64,000 bases of DNA, from the NCBI RefSeq assembly GCF_013284055.1, contig NZ_CP054143.1, forward strand, positions 868,001 through 932,000. Direction: 5' to 3'. Positions 1 to 8,784 of this stretch are shown one piece after another. This DNA comes from Deefgea piscis. Its GTDB lineage: Bacteria; Pseudomonadota; Gammaproteobacteria; Burkholderiales; Chitinibacteraceae. Positions within the stretch are counted from its first letter, which is position 1. Every line of letters begins with the position of its first letter. The position numbers were made by a program, and so were the translations under genes. The notes under the pieces are model-generated. The model was not told where the DNA came from, searched no databases, and saw nothing but the letters and a program-made list of their open reading frames with translations.

Positions 1-665
1 AACGCGGCTGCCGTGGTATTGCCTTCAAAGCGCAGCGCAAACTGCAAATAATTATGCTCAGGGTCAAAATCACGCGTGTTGAACAGCGTATCGGTGAATG
101 GCAGTACCCGTTCAATCCGGCCTTGCCGCGCCAAAAACCGAAAAAAGCTCGCCAAGTCCAAACCATGCTGCAGCAAATCAGGGCTAAAGCCCAAAAAGAT
201 CAGCCAACTTGAGCCCGCGTCCACTGGCTGCGCTGGCGTAGTCTCGAGCACCGTGACTGGCGAAACTGGCGCAACCACGGGCTTTTCAACTTGATATTGC
301 TGCAAATCGGCCAGTAAAGCGGCACGATCATCCGCCGACGGAATAATGGCGGTATTACTCATCGCATCGACCATGCTTTGCACATAGTCACGACAACGCA
401 GCATGACACTGACTAAAGCTTCATCGAGCTGAATGCTGCCATTTCGCAGTAAGTCGAGAACGTTTTCTACTTCGTGGGTGAATTTAACGATGTCATCGAG
501 CGCAAATAATCCCGCCGAACCTTTAATGGTATGCATCGTTCGAAATAGCGCATTGAGCAGCTCAATATTGCCTTGGGCATTTTCAGCATCGAGCAAAATA
601 TGCTCCATTTGCTGCAATAGCTCATTGGCCTCATCAATAAACGCCTGTAGTCCCTCGTCATGCAT
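1..665 (-). CDS. cheA: Chemotaxis histidine kinase CheA, N-terminal part (runs off window)
   Basis: The frame is open from ATG at 665 to the window edge, giving about 221 codons. Residues 1-105 form an Hpt (P1) phosphotransfer domain with the hallmark HTIKGSAG; the phospho-accepting residue is His45. A second segment (about 160 onward) has the look of a CheY/response-regulator-binding P2-like domain, but the kinase core lies outside the window. A good ribosome site (AGGAGAGG) precedes the ATG. The start overlaps the stop of the upstream STAS gene by 8 nt, so the two are probably translationally coupled. CheA autophosphorylates on ATP and passes phosphate to CheY and CheB at the receptor array. 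The gene symbol rests on the Hpt motif and the neighbours; a hybrid variant cannot be excluded because the C-terminus is missing. Confidence 0.85.
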   Translation of the reverse strand, partial: MHDEGLQAFIDEANELLQQMEHILLDAENAQGNIELLNALFRTMHTIKGSAGLFALDDIVKFTHEVENVLDLLRNGSIQLDEALVSVMLRCRDYVQSMVDAMSNTAIIPSADDRAALLADLQQYQVEKPVVAPVSPVTVLETTPAQPVDAGSSWLIFLGFSPDLLQHGLDLASFFRFLARQGRIERVLPFTDTLFNTRDFDPEHNYLQFALRFEGNTTAAA

Positions 666-948
666 TGAGCCTCTCCTGATTTGGCGCGAATAGGTAATCG
701 CTTAAACCCAGCAAGCTCACCAGCTCTTTTAATTCTGCAGTCGGTTGCAACAACTGCAATGGCTGCTGTTGGCGCTCGGCCTCTTGCTTGGCCCAGAGTA
801 GTAACTGCACAAAAGCGCAATCGCATTCTTGAATCTGCTGTAAAGACAAAGACAAACCTTTGCTTTCATTCAGGATCGATTTGAGTTGCTGATAAGTGTC
901 ACGCACTTGGTAGATGGTTTGTTCGCCGTTCAAAATAAGTTCAGTCAT
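658..948 (-). CDS. STAS-domain protein (anti-sigma antagonist-like), chemotaxis-linked
   Basis: This 96-residue protein has the single-domain STAS fold pattern: an N-terminal beta-strand pair, then the conserved segment CDCAFVQLLLWA at residues 42-53, then a C-terminal helix. In phosphorylatable STAS proteins the residue after the Asp is Ser or Thr; here it is Cys44, so control by phosphorylation is doubtful. The gene lies between the CheY-like gene (53 nt upstream) and cheA (8-nt overlap). Small STAS proteins occur in some beta- and gammaproteobacterial che operons, where their role is not well defined. I infer a scaffold or partner-switch role in the chemotaxis operon. Confidence 0.75.
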   Translation of the reverse strand: MTELILNGEQTIYQVRDTYQQLKSILNESKGLSLSLQQIQECDCAFVQLLLWAKQEAERQQQPLQLLQPTAELKELVSLLGLSDYLFAPNQERLNA

Positions 949-1001
949 TGCTGATACACCATTTTGGTTTCATCGAGGTTCATGCCAATTTAGAAATGGC
1001 A

Positions 1002-1370
1002 TTACGGCAAAATGAGTTTTTGCACGGCCTCGAGCATTTGTGCCGGTTGAAATGGCTTAACCACCCAAGCTTTAACTCCGGCGGCACGGCCTTCATTTTT
1101 AAGTGTTTCACCCGATTCGGTGGTTAACATGATCACCGGCGTAAACCGATAATTTGCCAACTGTTTTGCGGCTTTAACAAAACTAATCCCATCCATATTC
1201 GGCATATTGACATCCGAAATAATGAGGTTGTATTTGCGGCCATCGAGCTTACTTAAAGCATCACGACCATCACAGGCATCTACGACGTCATAACCGGCTT
1301 TTTTTAGAGCCATACCGACGGTTTGTCGCATGCTCGATGAGTCATCAACAATTAAAATGGTCTTCGCCAT
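1002..1370 (-). CDS. CheY-like single-domain response regulator
   Basis: This 122-residue stand-alone receiver has the acidic pair Asp9-Asp10, the phospho-acceptor Asp53 in ISDVNMP, the switch Thr83/Thr84 and the conserved Lys105 (VVKPF). No output domain follows, as in CheY. A GTG 27 nt upstream would extend the protein, but the ATG at 1370 has an AGGG ribosome site and gives the family-typical start MAKTILIVDD. It is first in a three-gene run with the STAS gene and cheA, so the likely job is to carry phosphate from CheA to the flagellar motor or another target. A PilG/PilH-type role cannot be excluded. Confidence 0.85.
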   Translation of the reverse strand: MAKTILIVDDSSSMRQTVGMALKKAGYDVVDACDGRDALSKLDGRKYNLIISDVNMPNMDGISFVKAAKQLANYRFTPVIMLTTESGETLKNEGRAAGVKAWVVKPFQPAQMLEAVQKLILP

Positions 1371-1561
1371 GCGATACCCTTTGCCTAAAAATGCCACTAA
1401 CTCGGGAATTGATACACAGTTATTAAATTAGCTTACTTTTTGCTTATCGCAAGCTGAAATAGAAAACGCAGCAATCTGTGGTTTTTCGAGTCAAATAGCA
1501 AAATTGCTAGGGCAACAAGGGGAGATTGCGACAGCAAGCCGCAAGGAGATCAAACGATGAA

Positions 1562-1620
1562 CGGACGCAATGCTGCGTCCGCGCAGAGATAGGCGAAACG
1601 CTTTGGCAAAGCGTTCCGCC
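1562..1620. other. Two adjacent hairpins downstream of hemF
   Basis: Arms 1562-1569 and 1574-1581 form a perfect 8-bp stem with an ATGC loop. Arms 1597-1604 and 1608-1615 form a second perfect 8-bp stem with a 3-nt loop, extended by GGCG/CGCC at 1592-1595 and 1617-1620 after one mismatch. They lie 9-67 nt after the hemF stop. Neither strand has a clear T-tract, so a classical intrinsic terminator is not shown. They may stabilise the mRNA 3' end. The rest of 1398-1628 holds the upstream region of the cheY-like gene and no further gene. Confidence 0.5.
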
Positions 1621-1628
1621 ATTTGGCT

Positions 1629-2537
1629 TTATGCCAGCCAGTGCTGAATCGGTAAAAAGTCGCGCAATAAAGCCGCTTCTGGCGAAGCCGCTTCTGGTTG
1701 ATAATCATAACGCCACGCCGCCATGGGTGGCATCGACATTAAAATCGATTCAGTGCGACCACCCGACTGCAAACCAAATAAAGTGCCACGATCCCAAACC
1801 AGATTAAATTCAACATAACGACCACGGCGATATGCTTGCCAATCGCGTTCACGCTGGCCATATTCCAAATCACGGCGGCGCGCCACAATCGGGGTATACG
1901 CCGGTAAAAAGGCATCGCCCACCGATTGCATCATTGCCAAGCTTTGCGCAAAACCCAGCTCAGAAAAATCATCAAAGAAAATCCCACCAATGCCGCGCGC
2001 TTCTTGGCGATGTTTTAAATAAAAATACCGGTCACACCAGTCTTTAAAGCGCGGATATAAATCAGAGCCAAACCCCGCTAACGCTTGATGACAGGTTTGA
2101 TGAAAATGCGACGCATCTTCGCGGTGGCCATAATACGGCGTTAAATCCATGCCGCCACCAAACCAAAACACGGGCTCAGCATCACTACCCGCCGCGGGTT
2201 GCGCGATAAAAAACCGCACATTCATATGCACTGTTGGAATATACGGATTACGCGGATGGAGCACCAAAGAAACGCCCATCGCTTCCCAAGCACAGCCAGC
2301 GAGTTCCGGCCGATGCGCGCTCGCCGATGGCGGTAAAGTCGCGCCCAATACATGCGAGAAATTCACCCCACCACGCTCAAACACCGCGCCGTTTTCGATC
2401 ACTCGGCTAATGCCGCCGCCACCTTCTGGGCGCTGCCAGCGGTCGGTTTGAAAACAGCAGCCATCGATGTTTTCTAATGTCGCGACGATATTTTGTTGCA
2501 ATGTCAGTAGGTATTCTTTTACTGCAGTGATATTCAT
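1629..2537 (-). CDS. hemF: Oxygen-dependent coproporphyrinogen III oxidase
   Basis: HemF oxidatively decarboxylates coproporphyrinogen III to protoporphyrinogen IX in the cytosol, using O2. The 302-residue length matches the bacterial family. Conserved blocks are visible: [19 protein letters not shown] near residues 38-56, [17 protein letters not shown] (about 94-110), [12 protein letters not shown] (about 126-137) and [10 protein letters not shown] (about 182-191). The ATG at 2537 is preceded by AAGGAATGATGGA. The gene is separated from panD by a strong terminator at 2591-2630, so it is probably transcribed on its own. It pairs functionally with hemA further along the window. Confidence 0.97.
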   Translation of the reverse strand: MNITAVKEYLLTLQQNIVATLENIDGCCFQTDRWQRPEGGGGISRVIENGAVFERGGVNFSHVLGATLPPSASAHRPELAGCAWEAMGVSLVLHPRNPYIPTVHMNVRFFIAQPAAGSDAEPVFWFGGGMDLTPYYGHREDASHFHQTCHQALAGFGSDLYPRFKDWCDRYFYLKHRQEARGIGGIFFDDFSELGFAQSLAMMQSVGDAFLPAYTPIVARRRDLEYGQRERDWQAYRRGRYVEFNLVWDRGTLFGLQSGGRTESILMSMPPMAAWRYDYQPEAASPEAALLRDFLPIQHWLA

Positions 2538-2590
2538 TCCATCATTCCTTCATTGAGCTGACGGGCATTCTTTTTTAGCCATCCGAGCGC

Positions 2591-2630
2591 AAAAAAAATC
2601 CCCTTTGGCAACACCGGCGAAAGGGGATTT
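2591..2630 (-). terminator. Rho-independent terminator of panD
   Basis: Arms 2596-2606 and 2620-2630 form a perfect 11-bp stem (AAATCCCCTTT with its complement). On the minus strand a run of T residues follows directly. It lies about 50 nt after the panD stop and ends panD transcription before hemF. Confidence 0.9.
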
Positions 2631-2678
2631 GGCCATGAAAGGCAAGGTCGCAGCGTTTAATCCGCGGCCAGTTGGCGA

Positions 2679-3059
2679 TCAAAGCTGCTGCGTTGGAATT
2701 GCATTTTTGCTGTGCGTCATTTGATTATTGTTATCGACATAAATCAACGATGGCTTATGGTCGGCCAGTTCGCTGTCGTCGTAATCGGCAAAAGTTGCAA
2801 TGATCAATAAATCACCCACTTGTGCATGGCGCGCTGCTGAGCCATTCACTGAAATAATCCCTGAACCACGTTGGCCTTTAATGGCATACGTCGAGAAACG
2901 TGAGCCGTTGTTGATATTCCAAATATCAATGGCTTCATATTCACGAATATTGGCGGCATCGAGTAGATTTTCATCAATCGCGCACGAACCTTCATAATGC
3001 AGTTCGGCGTGCGTTGCCGTTACACGGTGCAGTTTGGACTTGAGCATATTGCGTTGCAT
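2679..3059 (-). CDS. panD: Aspartate 1-decarboxylase (PanD proenzyme)
   Basis: PanD converts L-aspartate to beta-alanine for pantothenate and CoA synthesis. The 126-residue proenzyme has the self-cleavage site Gly24-Ser25 in YEGSCAID; Ser25 becomes the pyruvoyl cofactor. The spacing from the start to Gly24 matches E. coli PanD exactly, which supports the ATG at 3059. The following block [20 protein letters not shown] is typical of the family. A candidate promoter lies about 90 nt upstream (3150-3179). The gene is apparently monocistronic, with its own terminator at 2591-2630. Confidence 0.97.
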   Translation of the reverse strand: MQRNMLKSKLHRVTATHAELHYEGSCAIDENLLDAANIREYEAIDIWNINNGSRFSTYAIKGQRGSGIISVNGSAARHAQVGDLLIIATFADYDDSELADHKPSLIYVDNNNQMTHSKNAIPTQQL

Positions 3060-3149
3060 GGTTTTCTCCCGCGCTGCAGGTCATACCGAAAGGGTGGACC
3101 AAGTGCCCTAAACAGAGCGTTCACTTAAGCGCATTTAAAATAGGGCTCG

Positions 3150-3179
3150 ATTATAAATTGCATTGGCGAAAATGCCCAA
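3150..3179 (-). promoter_or_regulatory. Candidate sigma-70 promoter for panD
   Basis: On the minus strand a perfect TATAAT (3155-3150) sits 18 nt downstream of TTGGGC (3179-3174), a weak -35 match. The spacer contains an imperfect inverted repeat (CATTGGC and GCCCAATG), which could be an operator. The position, 91 nt before the panD ATG, is reasonable. No transcription evidence is available. Confidence 0.4.
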
Positions 3180-3267
3180 TGTAAGTAGTAAAGCAAAAAC
3201 TTTCTGATCGCCCGGTCTCACCCGGCCTCACTGCTGGTACTGACAGTGACTGAGCGCCCAGAATCAA

Positions 3268-3867
3268 TTAGGTTTTGGCGCGATAAATCAAACAGCCATC
3301 GAGCAAAAATTCACCTTCGCCCACTTGTGCGTTGGGGGCGATGCGTTCAAAGTCAAAACGCTGGCCATCCAGTAACAGCCAAGCTGGAATCGCTTTTTCG
3401 TTAAAACGCCCTAGCGCTTCTTCGGAACGAACGATATCGCGTGCTTTTACTTGCTTGCTACTGGCTTGCTGGCGAGCGATTTCGGCGGCGTCTTCCATGG
3501 CATCACGCACTTCAGGCAACGGCGTAACACCGCCACGATTCAACGTAGCTTGAGCGCTCACTTCGCCTTTTTGCACCGGCAAAGCGCGTAAATACAAATT
3601 AAATAGCACGCGCGGCAACACCACCCGTTTCACTTGCTTATCGGGGTTAATCACACAAGCTACGCCAAAGTTTTCGCTGCACTTTGGGCATTGCGCTGTT
3701 GCGGCAATCGCAATGTGGTTTTCTACCAAACGCGCAATGCCATTCATTTGTTTGGCGTCGAGCATCGTGCCACAACGAACACAGGGCTTAGAGAATTGCT
3801 TTACTTGATTACCGTTGGCAAATTTCAACGGTAAAAAATCACTGAGCCGGCGGTTAGGCTGCATCAT
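3268..3867 (-). CDS. Unknown protein with a two-CxxC zinc-ribbon-like motif
   Basis: I do not recognise this 199-residue protein. It has two CxxC pairs (Cys29/Cys32 and Cys60/Cys63), spaced as in a zinc ribbon. A charged helical region follows (about 125-165, EVRDAMEDAAEIARQQ). It has no signal peptide or membrane segment, so it is probably cytosolic. The start could be either of two adjacent ATGs (3867 or 3864); the AAGGA ribosome site is better spaced for the second. It stands alone between panD and the RNB ribonuclease, with more than 200 nt on each side. Zinc binding is inferred from the Cys pattern only. Confidence 0.7.
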   Translation of the reverse strand: MMQPNRRLSDFLPLKFANGNQVKQFSKPCVRCGTMLDAKQMNGIARLVENHIAIAATAQCPKCSENFGVACVINPDKQVKRVVLPRVLFNLYLRALPVQKGEVSAQATLNRGGVTPLPEVRDAMEDAAEIARQQASSKQVKARDIVRSEEALGRFNEKAIPAWLLLDGQRFDFERIAPNAQVGEGEFLLDGCLIYRAKT

Positions 3868-4100
3868 TATTCCTTGTGAGTAGGCGTTTAATTGTTAAAC
3901 GCGGCCACGAAATTCACGTATTCCAAATCAGCAACGCCGTGATCATTAACGGCGCTGAAGTCAATTTAACAGTATTAGTGCAAAAGCTTGATGGCAAGCA
4001 ATAGAAAGCCAAGAAAATATTCTGGTAAAGCTTGCCAGCACCACGCGTAGCGTCAATCAGGCAAAACCAGCGAGCCTAACACTCGCTCGGTGACTGCGCT

Positions 4101-5960
4101 TTACATTCTTGCCACACGCATCTCGACGGCTAATTCCAGATAATCAATATTTAGACGTTGCAAGGCGACGGTAGTTCCTGCCGGTAATTCAGGCAGACCA
4201 CCGACACGCAGCACCAAAGGCATACCGTCAATGCGTACCAGATTTTCTTTAATCACTTGCGCGTTAAAGTCTTTTAGGTTTTCTTGCTCCATGAAACGCA
4301 AGCACCAGTAGCGTTCCATCTTATCTTGGAATTCAGCGTAAGCGGCATAAGCGGCGTCAAATGAGGAAATCGCGGTGAATAATTCAGCGTCGTTTTTTTG
4401 GTAGCGCGGTTTTTCGCCGCGCAGCATGGCCACTAATTGCTGTTGATTAATGTAATCCACAGCACGGCGTAGCGGCGAGCTCGACCACATATAGCATTCC
4501 ACGCCAAGACCCGCATGTGCTGTGGCCTGTGTTGACAAGCGCACGCGGCCACCGCCTTGCGAGCGATAAATACCGGCGATTTGCGCGTCACGCAGCTCTT
4601 TACCCCATTGGCTATTGACCAAAATCATCAGCTCGGCGACCAGTTTATCCATCGGCGCGCCGCGTTTGCGTGGCACGATGCGAACTTTCTCATTCTCAAC
4701 GCCATCCACCACATCGCGGTCGATATAAAAGTTGTAATCCATCCGCGTTTGCTGCGGTTGATCGGCCTTACCGCGACGCCCTTCGAGCGCACCAGCAAAA
4801 TGCCACAAGAAATTGAGCTCGTCTTTCCACGGATAATCTGGCCCGTCTTGACCGGCGGTTTCTTCGTTGAAATACGGCTCGATATCATGGTGGCGCAAGT
4901 TGGCCACCACGGGCACGCGTTCGATCACTGAGCGGTAGCTCAAAATATCAAAGCCGAGCGACACTTCCAAATACATCGATACCGCTGGGCGCGCCGCACC
5001 TTCTTCTAGCGTAAACACATCCACTGCGTCGTCGGGCAACATGGTGATTTTGTCGCCGGGGAAATACACCGTCGACAGGCGATCGAGTACCACTTGATCC
5101 AGCGCTGAGCCTGGCGCAATACCGAGCACGGGCGCGGCAATATGGATGCCGACCTGCCAGTTACCGTTTTTCAATTTTTGCAAACTGAACGCGTCGTCGA
5201 TTTCAGTGGTGGTGGCGTCGTCAATCGAGAACGCTTTTACGTCGGCAATCGGTAAGTCTTCCGGCGCAGTCACCGGCTCAAATTCAGCAAAACCACGCCC
5301 CTTAGGGAAATGCTCCACCAAAAAGCCATCGAGGAAATATTGCGCGATATTGGGAATCGCACCAACTTTATCCAGTAAACGCAAAGTCGAGGTTTGCGCG
5401 CTTTCTGCTGCTTGCGCCAACGCTTTGTATTCCAAACCGTTTTTGTCTGGGCGATGTATTAGCTTAGAGAGGATAGGCTTAAAGGCTTCTGGCAATATAC
5501 CTGCTAGTAATTCTGCTTGCCATGCCGCCATTTGCTCGGCTTCACGCTGTTTACGCTCTAAACCAGCTAATGCCGCTTTGAGGTTTTCTTCTGGCGCGGC
5601 TTTGTAATTGCCACGCCCTTTACGATAAAAGTACATCGGCGCAGCGTGCAGGGCGATCGCGGCAGCAGCTTGCTGAATTAAGCTTGGATTTTTACCAAAA
5701 TACTCAGCGGCAATCGCGGCAAAATTGAGTTCGTCGCCACCGCAGCATTCCCATAATAAAGTCACATCAACGTCGGCAGCTTCGCTTTGCGCGGCTTTGA
5801 AAAAGTCATCCAAACCGACTTTATCGAATTTGAGCAAGACATTGGCGGCCTTGATTTTGCTGCGCTTACCGCGGGTATCTTCGACTTGCAAACTCGCCGG
5901 CTGCTCGTCTTGGATCGTTGCAACCTTAAAGCTGCCATCTTCTTCGTAAAATACATTCAT
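4101..5960 (-). CDS. RNB-domain exoribonuclease (RNase II-like)
   Basis: This 619-residue protein belongs to the RNase II/R superfamily, which degrades RNA 3' to 5' in the cytosol. The catalytic RNB core begins near residue 240 with the motif DDATTTEIDDA (247-257). In E. coli RNase II the metal-binding Asp set is D201, D207, D209, D210; here the matching residues are D247, E253, D255, D256, a conservative Asp-to-Glu change at the second position. Later blocks RGAPMDKLVAELMILVN and YMWSSSPLRRAVDYINQQQL are typical of RNB proteins. The N-terminal part is not an obvious cold-shock domain and the protein is shorter than RNase R, so I do not assign rnr or rnb. It is a lone gene followed on the prfA side by a palindromic repeat. 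Confidence 0.85.
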   Translation of the reverse strand: MNVFYEEDGSFKVATIQDEQPASLQVEDTRGKRSKIKAANVLLKFDKVGLDDFFKAAQSEAADVDVTLLWECCGGDELNFAAIAAEYFGKNPSLIQQAAAAIALHAAPMYFYRKGRGNYKAAPEENLKAALAGLERKQREAEQMAAWQAELLAGILPEAFKPILSKLIHRPDKNGLEYKALAQAAESAQTSTLRLLDKVGAIPNIAQYFLDGFLVEHFPKGRGFAEFEPVTAPEDLPIADVKAFSIDDATTTEIDDAFSLQKLKNGNWQVGIHIAAPVLGIAPGSALDQVVLDRLSTVYFPGDKITMLPDDAVDVFTLEEGAARPAVSMYLEVSLGFDILSYRSVIERVPVVANLRHHDIEPYFNEETAGQDGPDYPWKDELNFLWHFAGALEGRRGKADQPQQTRMDYNFYIDRDVVDGVENEKVRIVPRKRGAPMDKLVAELMILVNSQWGKELRDAQIAGIYRSQGGGRVRLSTQATAHAGLGVECYMWSSSPLRRAVDYINQQQLVAMLRGEKPRYQKNDAELFTAISSFDAAYAAYAEFQDKMERYWCLRFMEQENLKDFNAQVIKENLVRIDGMPLVLRVGGLPELPAGTTVALQRLNIDYLELAVEMRVARM

Positions 5961-5996
5961 TTATGCGCGCGCCAAAAAAATCTAAAAAAATTTCGA

Positions 5997-6074
5997 ACCA
6001 CAGAGGCACAAAGACACAGAGAAATCACAACATAAGTTGAATCTAATTTCTCTGTGCCTCAGTGTCTCTGTGGT
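5997..6074. repeat. Imperfect palindromic repeat rich in CACAGAG
   Basis: Two 29-nt arms (5997-6025 and 6046-6074), each bounded by ACCACAGAG outside and GAGAAAT inside, are inverted with about six mismatches around a 20-nt centre. It lies between prfA and the RNB gene. Similar CACAGAG-rich palindromes are, from memory, scattered through many bacterial genomes. Function is unknown; it may act as a weak bidirectional hairpin. Confidence 0.7.
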
Positions 6075-6087
6075 AAAAGGTTTTCTG

Positions 6088-7164
6088 CTAATCACTCAGT
6101 TGCGCCAGCAATTCGGCTTGGCGCTCGCTCATCAGGGCTTGTGTTAGCTCAGTTAAATCGCCATCCATGATGTAATCGAGCTTGTATAAGGTCAGATTAA
6201 TGCGGTGATCGGTCATTCGACCTTGCGGATAATTATACGTGCGGATGCGCTCCGAGCGGTCGCCCGAGCCGATTAACGATTTGCGCTCGGCAGCTTCTTT
6301 GGCGTTGATTTCTTGCATTTGCGCGTCTTTAATTCGCGCCGACAGCACCGCTAACGCCCGGGCTTTATTTTTGTGTTGCGAGCGATCATCTTGGCACTCA
6401 ACAATAATGCCGGTCGGAATATGCACCACGCGCACGGCCGAGTCGGTTTTATTAATATGCTGACCACCGGCCCCACTGGCGCGGTAAGTATCAATCCGCA
6501 AATCGGCTGGATTGATGTTGATTTCTTCCATCTCATCGGCCTCGGCCATCACCGCCACGGTACACGCCGAGGTATGAATCCGCCCTTGCGTTTCCGTCGC
6601 TGGCACCCGCTGTACGCGGTGTGCGCCCGATTCAAAACGCAGTCGCGAATACGCGCCTTGCCCAACAATGCGCGCGATCACTTCTTTGTAGCCACCGAGT
6701 TCAGATTCGTTCACCGACATGATTTCAACTTGCCAGCGATTACGCTCGGCGTAGCGGCTATACATGCGGAACAAATCAGCGGCAAACAACGCCGCTTCAT
6801 CGCCGCCCGTACCAGCGCGAATTTCGAGGAAAATATTGCGCTCGTCGTTCGGATCTTTAGGCAGTAGCGCGGTTTGCAAATCATAATCGAGCTGCTCAAG
6901 GCGCAATTTACCGTCTTTGATTTCTTCCGCGGCCAATTCAGCCATTTCTGGATCAGACAGCATCAACTCAGCATCGGCCAAATTGGCATTGATGCGATTA
7001 AACTCATGCCACAACTCAACCACCGGAGTGATATCGCTGTATTCACGGTTTAATTTGCGATATTGGTCCATATCGCGCGTGGCTTCTTCAGACGCCAATA
7101 AAGCGCTAACTTCTTCTAAACGATCAGCCAATTGCGATAATTTGGCTTGAATTGATGGTTTCAT
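6088..7164 (-). CDS. prfA: Peptide chain release factor 1
   Basis: RF1 recognises UAA and UAG in the ribosomal A site and triggers peptidyl-tRNA hydrolysis. The 358-residue length is standard. The codon-reading tripeptide PAT appears in [12 protein letters not shown], which marks RF1 rather than RF2. The catalytic GGQ lies in [13 protein letters not shown] near residue 230. The N-terminal helical domain (1-100) is intact. It lies downstream of hemA on the same strand, the common proteobacterial hemA-prfA order. Here 365 nt and a likely terminator separate them, so it may have its own promoter. Confidence 0.97.
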   Translation of the reverse strand: MKPSIQAKLSQLADRLEEVSALLASEEATRDMDQYRKLNREYSDITPVVELWHEFNRINANLADAELMLSDPEMAELAAEEIKDGKLRLEQLDYDLQTALLPKDPNDERNIFLEIRAGTGGDEAALFAADLFRMYSRYAERNRWQVEIMSVNESELGGYKEVIARIVGQGAYSRLRFESGAHRVQRVPATETQGRIHTSACTVAVMAEADEMEEININPADLRIDTYRASGAGGQHINKTDSAVRVVHIPTGIIVECQDDRSQHKNKARALAVLSARIKDAQMQEINAKEAAERKSLIGSGDRSERIRTYNYPQGRMTDHRINLTLYKLDYIMDGDLTELTQALMSERQAELLAQLSD

Positions 7165-7529
7165 GCTGTTTCCATAAGGCGAGCTACATGCAAGATTAAA
7201 ACCTCGCCGAACTCAAACCAATGCTAATAATTGTGGCTGCACAATCAATAAATAGAGCGTTTATTCAGATTGTGAATGATCCGTTAAGGTAAGCCATTGA
7301 ATAAGCCCATTCGCTATTTAAGCGATAGCGCCTTTCACTCGGGCTAAGCCTGAGTGACAGCGCCGAATGCGCGCCGTATCACCCTACTCTAACCCTGCCC
7401 CAATCACGGGGAGGCAATGCCGCAGGCTGCACCTGCTGCCCAACACGACAACAAGTCAAAAAAAACTAAGTATATGAATATAACCCTTAAACAATAAAAG
7501 CCATATTCATATACTCCCTAGCCCAGCGT
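7165..7529. other. Non-coding spacer between hemA and prfA
   Basis: No ORF with family features is seen in these 365 nt. It holds a long imperfect hairpin at 7328-7363 (CACTCGGGC/GCCTGAGTG core plus GCGC ends) and the AT-rich inverted repeat at 7469-7515. The prfA promoter and leader should lie in 7165-7320. Confidence 0.6.
7469..7515 (-). terminator. AT-rich hairpin with T-tract, probable hemA terminator
   Basis: Arms 7469-7481 and 7503-7515 (AGTATATGAATAT and its exact complement) form a perfect 13-bp inverted repeat around a 21-nt loop, 14 nt after the hemA stop. On the minus strand TAG and then eight T residues follow the second arm. The stem is nearly all A/T, which is weak for intrinsic termination, so an operator role is also possible. 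Confidence 0.55.
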
Positions 7530-8783
7530 TTAATCAATATCTTGTAATCGATATAAACGGCGTACTAAATTCACCAAAGCTTCTTGCTCATCTGGCGCAG
7601 CACTATTGAGCGCAGCAAGCGGAGCATGCAAAAATTTATTATTCATTTGCTGCGCCATTTGCTCGATCACGCTACTGGGATCAGCACCAGCAGCCAAGCG
7701 TTTTTGCGCTTTGGCGACTTCAGTTCGGGTAATGCGCTCGGAATGATCGCGTAAATCGCGAATCGTCGGCACCAAAGCCCGGCTGGCTAACCAAGTATTA
7801 AAATCACTCAAGCGCTCGCTGATAATCGCTTCGGCGCTTTCTACCGCCAACGATCGCGACGCCATCCCTTGGCGGACGACTTCGGCCAAATCATCCACGG
7901 TGAATAAATACACATCGCTTAAATCGGCGACTTCGCTTTCTATATCACGCGGTACGGCCAAGTCGACCATAAAAATTGGTCGATGACGGCGCGCTTTTAA
8001 AGCTCGCTCGACCATGCCCTTGCCCACAATCGGCAACGACGCGGCAGTGGACGTGACCACCACGTCAAACTCGGCCATTCTGGCCGGTAAATCGGCCAAC
8101 AACATCGCTTCGCCATTAAATTGCTGCGCTAGCACTTGACCGCGCTCGAGCGTGCGATTAGCAATGGCGATTTTTTTAGGGTTTTGTGCCGCAAAATGCG
8201 TGGCGCACAGTGCAATCATTTCACCGGCACCAATAAACAGCACTTTGCAATCGCTAATCGAAGGGAAAATACGCTCGGCTAAACGCACCGCCGCAGCGGC
8301 CATCGACACCGATGACGCGCCAATTTGCGTTCGCGTGCGAACTTCTTTGGCTACGGAAAATGCCCGTTGAAACACCCCATTGAGCAAAGTCCCCAAGGTG
8401 CCGGCATCTCGCGCCAATCGTTCGGCATCTTTAAATTGGCCAACAATTTGCGTTTCACCCACCACCATCGAATCCAAACCCGACACCACGCGATAAGCAT
8501 GCCGCGCCGCAGCTTCGCCTTCATAGATATACATATGAGAGGTAATGCTACCCAAGTCTTGATTTCTGTTATCTGCAAGCCAATACATCACTTGCTCGAT
8601 ATCGCGAGCGTGGCAATACAGCTCGGTTCGATTACAGGTGGAGACAATCGCAGCTTCAAAAACGCCTTTGAGCGCGACTAAGTCGGCCAATGCCGAAGGC
8701 AACTCATCCGGATTAAAGGCCAGCCGTTCCCGTACCGCAAGCGGTGCAGTTTGATAGTTAAGGCCGAGGACGAGCAGGTTCAT
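7530..8783 (-). CDS. hemA: Glutamyl-tRNA reductase
   Basis: HemA reduces glutamyl-tRNA to glutamate-1-semialdehyde, the first committed step of tetrapyrrole synthesis in the C5 pathway. The catalytic Cys50 lies in VSTCNRTELY, the NADPH-binding Rossmann motif is VLFIGAGEMIAL, and a C-terminal dimerisation helix ends the protein. I chose ATG 8783 because it gives the family start MNLLVLGLNY. An in-frame ATG at 8813 would add ten residues and has a weak AGGG ribosome site. The 8783 start has no visible ribosome site because the feoB terminator abuts it directly. The iron-uptake genes feoA-feoB lie just upstream on the same strand. Confidence 0.95.
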   Translation of the reverse strand: MNLLVLGLNYQTAPLAVRERLAFNPDELPSALADLVALKGVFEAAIVSTCNRTELYCHARDIEQVMYWLADNRNQDLGSITSHMYIYEGEAAARHAYRVVSGLDSMVVGETQIVGQFKDAERLARDAGTLGTLLNGVFQRAFSVAKEVRTRTQIGASSVSMAAAAVRLAERIFPSISDCKVLFIGAGEMIALCATHFAAQNPKKIAIANRTLERGQVLAQQFNGEAMLLADLPARMAEFDVVVTSTAASLPIVGKGMVERALKARRHRPIFMVDLAVPRDIESEVADLSDVYLFTVDDLAEVVRQGMASRSLAVESAEAIISERLSDFNTWLASRALVPTIRDLRDHSERITRTEVAKAQKRLAAGADPSSVIEQMAQQMNNKFLHAPLAALNSAAPDEQEALVNLVRRLYRLQDID

Positions 8784-8784
8784 G

